NCBI GenBank assembly: GCA_947500005.1
Contig: CANMQJ010000002.1
Span: 248,001-312,000 of the forward strand
Direction: 5' to 3'
Length of the DNA: 64,000 bases
DNA from: an uncultured Paracoccaceae bacterium
GTDB lineage: Bacteria; Pseudomonadota; Alphaproteobacteria; Rhodobacterales; Rhodobacteraceae
The position numbers were made by a program, and so were the translations under genes. Positions 59,132 to 64,000 of this stretch are shown here, one piece after another (position 1 is the stretch's first letter; every line of letters starts with the position of its first letter). The notes under the pieces were generated by a model. That model had not been told where the DNA came from. It searched no databases and saw nothing but the letters and a program-made list of their open reading frames with translations.

Positions 59132-60430
59132 CTAGAGCCGGAGGTCGCTTTCGCTGCGCGCGAAGGCGGCCTTCATGTCGAAGACCACCCCGTCTTCCGA
59201 GGCCAGCGCCCGGAGCCGGGCCGGGCCGAGCTCCACGAATTCGCGATGCGGCACGGCGAGCACCACCGCGTCATAGCCGCCCCGGGCCGGGATCTCGGGC
59301 AGGACCGTTTCGCCCAGCGTCGCGCGCGCCTCGGCCTCGTTCACGCGGCCGTCGCAGATCTCGACCTGCAGCCCGAAGCCGCGCAGCACGGCGGCCATTT
59401 CCACGACTTTGGTGTTGCGGATGTCGGGGCAGTTCTCCTTGAAGGTCACGCCGAGGATCAGCACGCGAGCGCCCTTCAGCACCATGCCCTTGCCGATCAT
59501 CGCCTTGATCAGCCGGTCGGCGGCCACGCGGGACATGCCGTCATTGATCTCGCGGCTGGTGCGGATGATGTCGGGGATGTAACCGGTCGCCATCGACTTG
59601 TGCACCAGGTAATAGGGATCGACCCCGATGCAGTGCCCGCCGACGAGGCCGGGGCTGAGCCGCATGAAGTTCCACTTGGTGGCGGCGGCGTCCAGAACCT
59701 CGGTGGTGTCGATGCCCAGATGCGAGAAGACGATGGACAACTCGTTGACCAGCGCGATCGAGACGTCGCGCTGCACGTTCTCGATCACCTTGGCGGCCTC
59801 GGCCACCTTGATGCTGGTGGCCTTGAAGGTGCCGGCGGTGATGATGCTGCGATAGAGCCGGTCGATCAGCTCGGCCACCTCGGGGGTCGAGCCCGAGGTG
59901 ACCTTGGTGATGCTGGGCAGCGGGCGCGTCCTGTCGCCGGGATTGATGCGCTCGGGGCTGTAGCCGGCGAAGAAGTCGCGGTTGAAGGTCAGGCCCGAGG
60001 CGGCCTCGACCACCGGCAGGCAATCCTCTTCGGTCGCACCGGGATAGACGGTGGATTCGTAGATGACGATGCCGCCGCGCCCGATGGCCCCGCCCACGGT
60101 ACGCGAGGCGGCGAGCAATGGGCGCAGGTCGGGCTGGTGATGCGTGTCGATGGGGGTGGGCACCGCGACGATGAATGTGTTGCAGCCTTTCAGGTCTTCG
60201 GGGTCGGCGGAAAAGGTCAGCCCGTCGGCCCCGCGCAGCTGGTCCGGCGTGACCTCGCCCGTGGCGTCATGGCCCGCTTGCAGCCGGGCGATGCGGTCGG
60301 CGTCGATATCGAAGCCGAGCGTGGGGCGCAGCCTGCCGAACTCCACCGCCAGCGGCAGGCCGACATAGCCCAGCCCGATGACCGCAACGCGGAGATCTTC
60401 GAGCGCGGGAACGGGCGTGGGAGCGGTCAT
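59132..60430 (-). CDS. UDP-N-acetyl-hexosamine 6-dehydrogenase (WecC/TviB type)
   Basis: A 432-residue NAD enzyme that oxidises a UDP-HexNAc to its uronic acid in two steps. The Rossmann motif VAVIGLGYVGLPLAVEFG is at 15-32, the linking region AGYSPERINPGD is near 180, and the catalytic cysteine sits in GGHCIGVDPYYL near 265. Together with the upstream wecB it would make UDP-ManNAcA (WecC activity); UDP-GlcNAcA dehydrogenase (TviB/WbpA) is the alternative. ATG 60430 is chosen over 60490. It is 34 nt after wecB. Confidence 0.88.
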   Translation of the reverse strand: MTAPTPVPALEDLRVAVIGLGYVGLPLAVEFGRLRPTLGFDIDADRIARLQAGHDATGEVTPDQLRGADGLTFSADPEDLKGCNTFIVAVPTPIDTHHQPDLRPLLAASRTVGGAIGRGGIVIYESTVYPGATEEDCLPVVEAASGLTFNRDFFAGYSPERINPGDRTRPLPSITKVTSGSTPEVAELIDRLYRSIITAGTFKATSIKVAEAAKVIENVQRDVSIALVNELSIVFSHLGIDTTEVLDAAATKWNFMRLSPGLVGGHCIGVDPYYLVHKSMATGYIPDIIRTSREINDGMSRVAADRLIKAMIGKGMVLKGARVLILGVTFKENCPDIRNTKVVEMAAVLRGFGLQVEICDGRVNEAEARATLGETVLPEIPARGGYDAVVLAVPHREFVELGPARLRALASEDGVVFDMKAAFARSESDLRL

Positions 60431-60464
60431 GGCGTCGTTACTCGCAAGGGCGGCAGGCTTTTGT

Positions 60465-61604
60465 CTATTGGCCATCCGGGGCGGTGGCAAGGCGGTCGCT
60501 CAGGGCCTGCGCGATCCGTTCGGCGGCGTGCCCGTCGCCATAGGGGTTGAGCGCGTGCGCCATCGCCTCATGCGCGCGGCGGTCGGTGAGCAGGTGCATC
60601 GCCTCGGCGTGGATCTTGTCGGCGTCGGTGCCGACGAGGCGCACGGTGCCCGCCTCGACCGCCTCGGGCCGTTCGGTCGTCTCGCGCATGACGAGGACGG
60701 GGATGCCGAGGCTGGGCGCCTCCTCCTGCACGCCGCCGGAATCGGTCAGGATCAGGTGGGCCTGCCGCATCAGCCAGACGAAGGGGAGGTAGTCCTGCGG
60801 TTCAACCAGGTGGATGGTCGGGATGTGGCCCAGCAGGCGGCGGACCGGCTCCTGCACGTTCGGGTTCAGGTGAACCGGATAGACGATCTGCGCCTCGCTC
60901 TGCTGCGCGATGCGGCGCAGGGCGGTGCAGATATTCTCGAACCCCTGCCCGAAATTCTCGCGCCGGTGGCCGGTGACGAGGATCAGCTTGCGCGCGGGAT
61001 CGAGGAAGGGGAAGCGCGCGCGCATCGCGGCGTCGAGGGTCGGGTCGGCATCGAAGCGGGCGGTGATGTCAAGCAGGGCGTCGATGACGGTATTGCCGGT
61101 GACGAGGATGCGGTCGGGTGCGACACCTTCGGCCAGAAGCGCATGGCGCGCGGTTTCCGTGGGCGCAAAGTGAAGATCGGCCAGCCGCCCGACAAGCGAG
61201 CGGTTCATCTCCTCGGGCCAGGGCGCAAGGGGGTTGCCGGTGCGCAGCCCGGCCTCGACATGGGCCACGGGCACCCGGGCGTAGAACCCCGCCAGCGCGG
61301 CGGCCATGGTGGTCGTGGTGTCGCCATGGACCAGCAGGCGGTCATGGGGATCCGCGGTCAGGATGCCGCGCAGCGCAAGCAGGATGGCGGCGGTGATGTC
61401 GGTCAGGTCCTGCCCCGGCGTCATGATGTCCAGGTCGAAATCCGGGGTGATCGCGAAGAGGTCGAGCACCTGGTCGAGCATCTGGCGATGCTGGGCGGTG
61501 ACGCAGACACGCGTCTCGATCCCCTCGGTTTGTTTCAGGCGGCGGATCACCGGCGCCATCTTGATGGCCTCGGGGCGGGTTCCGAATATGACGAGGATCT
61601 TCAC
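60465..61604 (-). CDS. wecB: UDP-N-acetylglucosamine 2-epimerase (non-hydrolysing)
   Basis: A 379-residue GT-B-fold enzyme converting UDP-GlcNAc to UDP-ManNAc. The opening [20 protein letters not shown] is diagnostic; also [17 protein letters not shown] near 92, [21 protein letters not shown] near 116 and [21 protein letters not shown] near 285. It precedes the dehydrogenase, so the two supply UDP-ManNAcA for surface polysaccharide. It diverges from glmM with 188 nt between. Confidence 0.95.
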   Translation of the reverse strand: MKILVIFGTRPEAIKMAPVIRRLKQTEGIETRVCVTAQHRQMLDQVLDLFAITPDFDLDIMTPGQDLTDITAAILLALRGILTADPHDRLLVHGDTTTTMAAALAGFYARVPVAHVEAGLRTGNPLAPWPEEMNRSLVGRLADLHFAPTETARHALLAEGVAPDRILVTGNTVIDALLDITARFDADPTLDAAMRARFPFLDPARKLILVTGHRRENFGQGFENICTALRRIAQQSEAQIVYPVHLNPNVQEPVRRLLGHIPTIHLVEPQDYLPFVWLMRQAHLILTDSGGVQEEAPSLGIPVLVMRETTERPEAVEAGTVRLVGTDADKIHAEAMHLLTDRRAHEAMAHALNPYGDGHAAERIAQALSDRLATAPDGQ

Positions 61605-61792
61605 GGCGCGGCCTTCCCTGCGGTTCCGGCTTTGGTCCTGACTAGCCGTTGGGCGGAGGATTGCAAACCCGACGCCCCGCCAGCCGACAGTGAGGTGACA
61701 CCGGGGACCGAAATCGTGTATCCCGTTGCGACGCCCCGGCCGGACCCTGGCCCGCTCGGGAGCACGGCCGCAATCGCAAGGATATCCGCCGC

Positions 61793-63139
61793 ATGACTCG
61801 CAAGCTTTTCGGAACCGACGGGGTGCGCGGACGCGCCAACGAGTTTCCGCTGACCGCCTCGACCATCCTGACGCTCGCCTCGGCGGTGGGGCAGTATTTC
61901 AACCGCGACCAGAAGCGGCACAGGGTGGTGATCGGCAAGGATACGCGTCGGTCCTGCTACATGCTGGAAAATGCGCTGACCGCCGGGTTCACCGCGGCGG
62001 GGATGGACGTGTTCGCCCTTGGGCCCATCCCCACGCCCGGCGTCGGCCGGCTGACACATTCGATGCGCGCGGATCTGGGGGTGATGATCTCGGCCTCGCA
62101 CAATCCGCATTACGACAACGGGATCAAGTTCTTCGGGCCGGACGGCTACAAGCTGGACGATGCGGCCGAGGCCGAGATCGAGGCGCTGATGATGCAGAAC
62201 ATCGCGCCGGTCGACGCGATGGACATCGGGCGGGTCACCCGCCTGAACGATTCCATCGGGCGCTATGTCGAATATGCCAAGACCACCATCGCCGATCGCG
62301 GGCGGGGCCGGCTGACGGGACTGAAGGTGGTGCTGGATTGCGCCAACGGGGCCGCCTACAAGGTCGCGCCGGCCGTGTTGTGGGAGCTGGGCGCCGAGGT
62401 GATCCCGATCGGGGTCAGCCCCAACGGCTACAACATCAACGACGGCTGCGGGTCGACCCATCCGGACAAGGCGGCCATCGCGGTGCTGGAGAACAAGGCC
62501 GATGTGGGTATCTGCCTGGATGGCGATGCCGACCGGATCGCCATCATCGACGAGACCGGCGCCGTGGTGGATGGCGACCAGATCATGGCCTTGCTGGCCG
62601 CGGACTGGTCAGCCTCGGGCAAGCTGCGCTACAACACGTTGGTGGCGACGGTGATGTCCAACCTGGGGCTGGAGCGCTACCTGTCGGGGCTGAGCGTGGG
62701 GATGCGGCGGACGCCGGTGGGCGACCGCTATGTCGTCGAGGTGATGCGCAAGGAAGGCTTCAACCTGGGCGGCGAGCAGTCGGGCCATATCGTGATGACC
62801 GATTACGCCACGACCGGCGACGGGCTGGTGACGGGCTTGCAGTTCCTGTCGATGCTCAGGGCCAGCGGGCGCCCGGCGAGCGAATTGACCAACGTTTTCG
62901 AGAAGGTGCCGCAGATCCTGGAGAACGTGCGCTTCGCGCGCGACACCGCGCCGCTGGAAAACCCCATCGTGCAGAAGGTGATCCGGGAGGGCGAGGCGCG
63001 GCTGGGAAGCACCGGGCGGCTGCTGATCCGGAAATCGGGCACCGAGCCGCTGATCCGGGTGATGGGCGAAAGCGAGGATCGTGACCTGTTGGGCGAGGTG
63101 ATCGCCGATATCGCGAAATCGGTGGCCGAGGCGGGCTGA
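61793..63139 (+). CDS. glmM: Phosphoglucosamine mutase
   Basis: A 448-residue alpha-D-phosphohexomutase that converts glucosamine-6-phosphate to glucosamine-1-phosphate for UDP-GlcNAc synthesis. The opening [16 protein letters not shown] is diagnostic, the phosphoserine is Ser102 in [12 protein letters not shown], the magnesium loop is [10 protein letters not shown] near 240 and the sugar-binding GGEQSGHIV is near 325. It supplies precursor to wecB and peptidoglycan. gmd follows 95 nt downstream. Confidence 0.96.
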   Translation: MTRKLFGTDGVRGRANEFPLTASTILTLASAVGQYFNRDQKRHRVVIGKDTRRSCYMLENALTAGFTAAGMDVFALGPIPTPGVGRLTHSMRADLGVMISASHNPHYDNGIKFFGPDGYKLDDAAEAEIEALMMQNIAPVDAMDIGRVTRLNDSIGRYVEYAKTTIADRGRGRLTGLKVVLDCANGAAYKVAPAVLWELGAEVIPIGVSPNGYNINDGCGSTHPDKAAIAVLENKADVGICLDGDADRIAIIDETGAVVDGDQIMALLAADWSASGKLRYNTLVATVMSNLGLERYLSGLSVGMRRTPVGDRYVVEVMRKEGFNLGGEQSGHIVMTDYATTGDGLVTGLQFLSMLRASGRPASELTNVFEKVPQILENVRFARDTAPLENPIVQKVIREGEARLGSTGRLLIRKSGTEPLIRVMGESEDRDLLGEVIADIAKSVAEAG

Positions 63140-63234
63140 GGCCCGGCGAAACGGCCAAAGGTGGACTTTCCCCCCTGAAACGTCCTAGTCGAAGCATGGG
63201 TGCGGGAGAGCCGCGCCGCGGATCGGGGCACGGC

Positions 63235-64000
63235 ATGAAGAAAGCACTCATCACGGGCATCACGGGACAGGACGGGTCCTATCTGGCGGAATTCCTGCTG
63301 GAAAAGGGCTATGAGGTGCATGGCATCAAGCGCCGCGCCTCGCTGTTCAACACCCAGCGGATCGACCATATCTATCAGGATCCGCATGAGCGGAAGGCGC
63401 GGCTGCACCTGCATTACGGCGATCTGAGCGACAGTTCGAACCTGACCCGGATCATGCGCGAGGTGGAGCCCGATGAGGTCTATAACCTCGGCGCGCAAAG
63501 CCATGTGGCGGTGAGTTTCGAGTCGCCCGAATACACGGCGGATGTCGATGCGCTGGGAACCCTGCGCCTGCTGGAGGCGGTGCGGTTCCTCGGCCTCGAG
63601 GGGCAGACGCGGTTCTACCAGGCCTCGACCTCGGAGCTGTACGGGCTGGTGCAGGAGACACCGCAGAAGGAGACGACACCGTTCTATCCGCGCTCGCCCT
63701 ATGCGGTGGCCAAGCTTTACTCCTATTGGATCACGGTGAATTACCGCGAGGCTTACGGGATGTATGCCTGCAACGGGATCCTGTTCAATCACGAGAGCCC
63801 GCGCCGCGGCGAGACCTTCGTGACGCGCAAGATCACGCGGGGGCTGGCCAATATCGCGCAGGGGCTGGAGCCGTGCCTCTACATGGGCAATATCGACGCG
63901 CTGCGCGACTGGGGCCATGCCAAGGATTACGTGCGGATGCAGTGGATGATGCTGCAACAGGACGCGCCCGAGGATTTCGTGATCGCCACCGGCAAGCAGT
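63235..64000 (+). CDS. gmd: GDP-mannose 4,6-dehydratase (cut by window end)
   Basis: The first 255 codons are present and the gene runs off the right edge. It makes GDP-4-keto-6-deoxymannose, precursor of GDP-fucose, rhamnose or perosamine. The NADP-binding motif [23 protein letters not shown] is at residues 8-30, catalytic TSELYG near 132 and the YxxxK pair in SPYAVAKLY near 156; [15 protein letters not shown] is the family signature. ATG 63235 is preceded by GGGGC-type purines. Follows glmM and belongs with the polysaccharide locus. Confidence 0.95.
   Translation, partial: MKKALITGITGQDGSYLAEFLLEKGYEVHGIKRRASLFNTQRIDHIYQDPHERKARLHLHYGDLSDSSNLTRIMREVEPDEVYNLGAQSHVAVSFESPEYTADVDALGTLRLLEAVRFLGLEGQTRFYQASTSELYGLVQETPQKETTPFYPRSPYAVAKLYSYWITVNYREAYGMYACNGILFNHESPRRGETFVTRKITRGLANIAQGLEPCLYMGNIDALRDWGHAKDYVRMQWMMLQQDAPEDFVIATGKQ

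Noticed and set aside
1..64000. CRISPR arrays, rRNA genes, prophage or plasmid replication genes
   Set aside because: No regularly spaced repeats, rRNA sequence, phage structural genes or replication initiators were seen on either strand.

Overview
The window looks like a chromosomal segment of a marine-type alphaproteobacterium of the Rhodobacteraceae/Roseobacteraceae. Support comes from the high GC content, a petABC (fbcFBC) bc1 operon, a petP-petR pair of the kind known from Rhodobacter, a GTTC-N7-GTTC LexA box of the alphaproteobacterial type, and several osmolyte and one-carbon catabolic genes. Genus and species cannot be read from the sequence.

Layout. 0-5.7 kb: the end of an EamA permease, then NAD salvage genes pncA and pncB with a hybrid PAS histidine kinase between them, trhO for tRNA hydroxylation, and a small tandem-motif protein behind a promoter whose spacer is filled by a LexA box. 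5.8-13.5 kb: a catabolic cluster with a class V aminotransferase of the VC1184 type, a dimethylglycine-dehydrogenase-like FAD/GcvT fusion, a LysR regulator, an MmgE/PrpD protein and a non-pyrrolysine MttB-family methyltransferase. 13.6-22.5 kb: one long plus-strand run with a formate/nitrite channel, a three-subunit FDH3-type formate dehydrogenase, a small Tat protein, a 56-residue membrane protein, and a cyanide-insensitive-type cytochrome bd oxidase with a 35-residue DUF2474-type subunit. These two blocks fit together as a route from N-methyl groups to methylene-tetrahydrofolate, formate, quinol and oxygen (inference).

22.6-40.1 kb is mostly housekeeping: tRNA-Lys(TTT), dapF-mtaB, petABC, a glutathione transferase, an FMN-binding protein, a cation exchanger, aroC, an HD hydrolase, an AEC carrier, a CoA transferase with malonyl-CoA ligase, an EamA permease, cobO, a MAPEG protein and a PhoD-type phosphatase. 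40.2-42.8 kb is a complete 2.63-kb IS1595-family element, with 30-bp inverted repeats and an 8-bp target duplication, that carries a zinc-metallopeptidase passenger gene. 42.8-49.2 kb: ilvE, petP-petR, a histone-deacetylase-like hydrolase, xseB-ispA-dxs.

49.3-59.0 kb: a GFA protein, an exported protein of unknown function, an NAD-dependent epimerase, a methyltransferase, then a carnitine-like CoA module (caiD-type hydratase, NDP-forming acyl-CoA ligase, acyl-CoA dehydrogenase, GlxA/CdhR-type regulator, class II aldolase). Several stem-loop repeats lie between these genes. 59.1-64.0 kb: nucleotide-sugar genes wecB, a UDP-HexNAc dehydrogenase, glmM and a gmd gene cut by the window edge.
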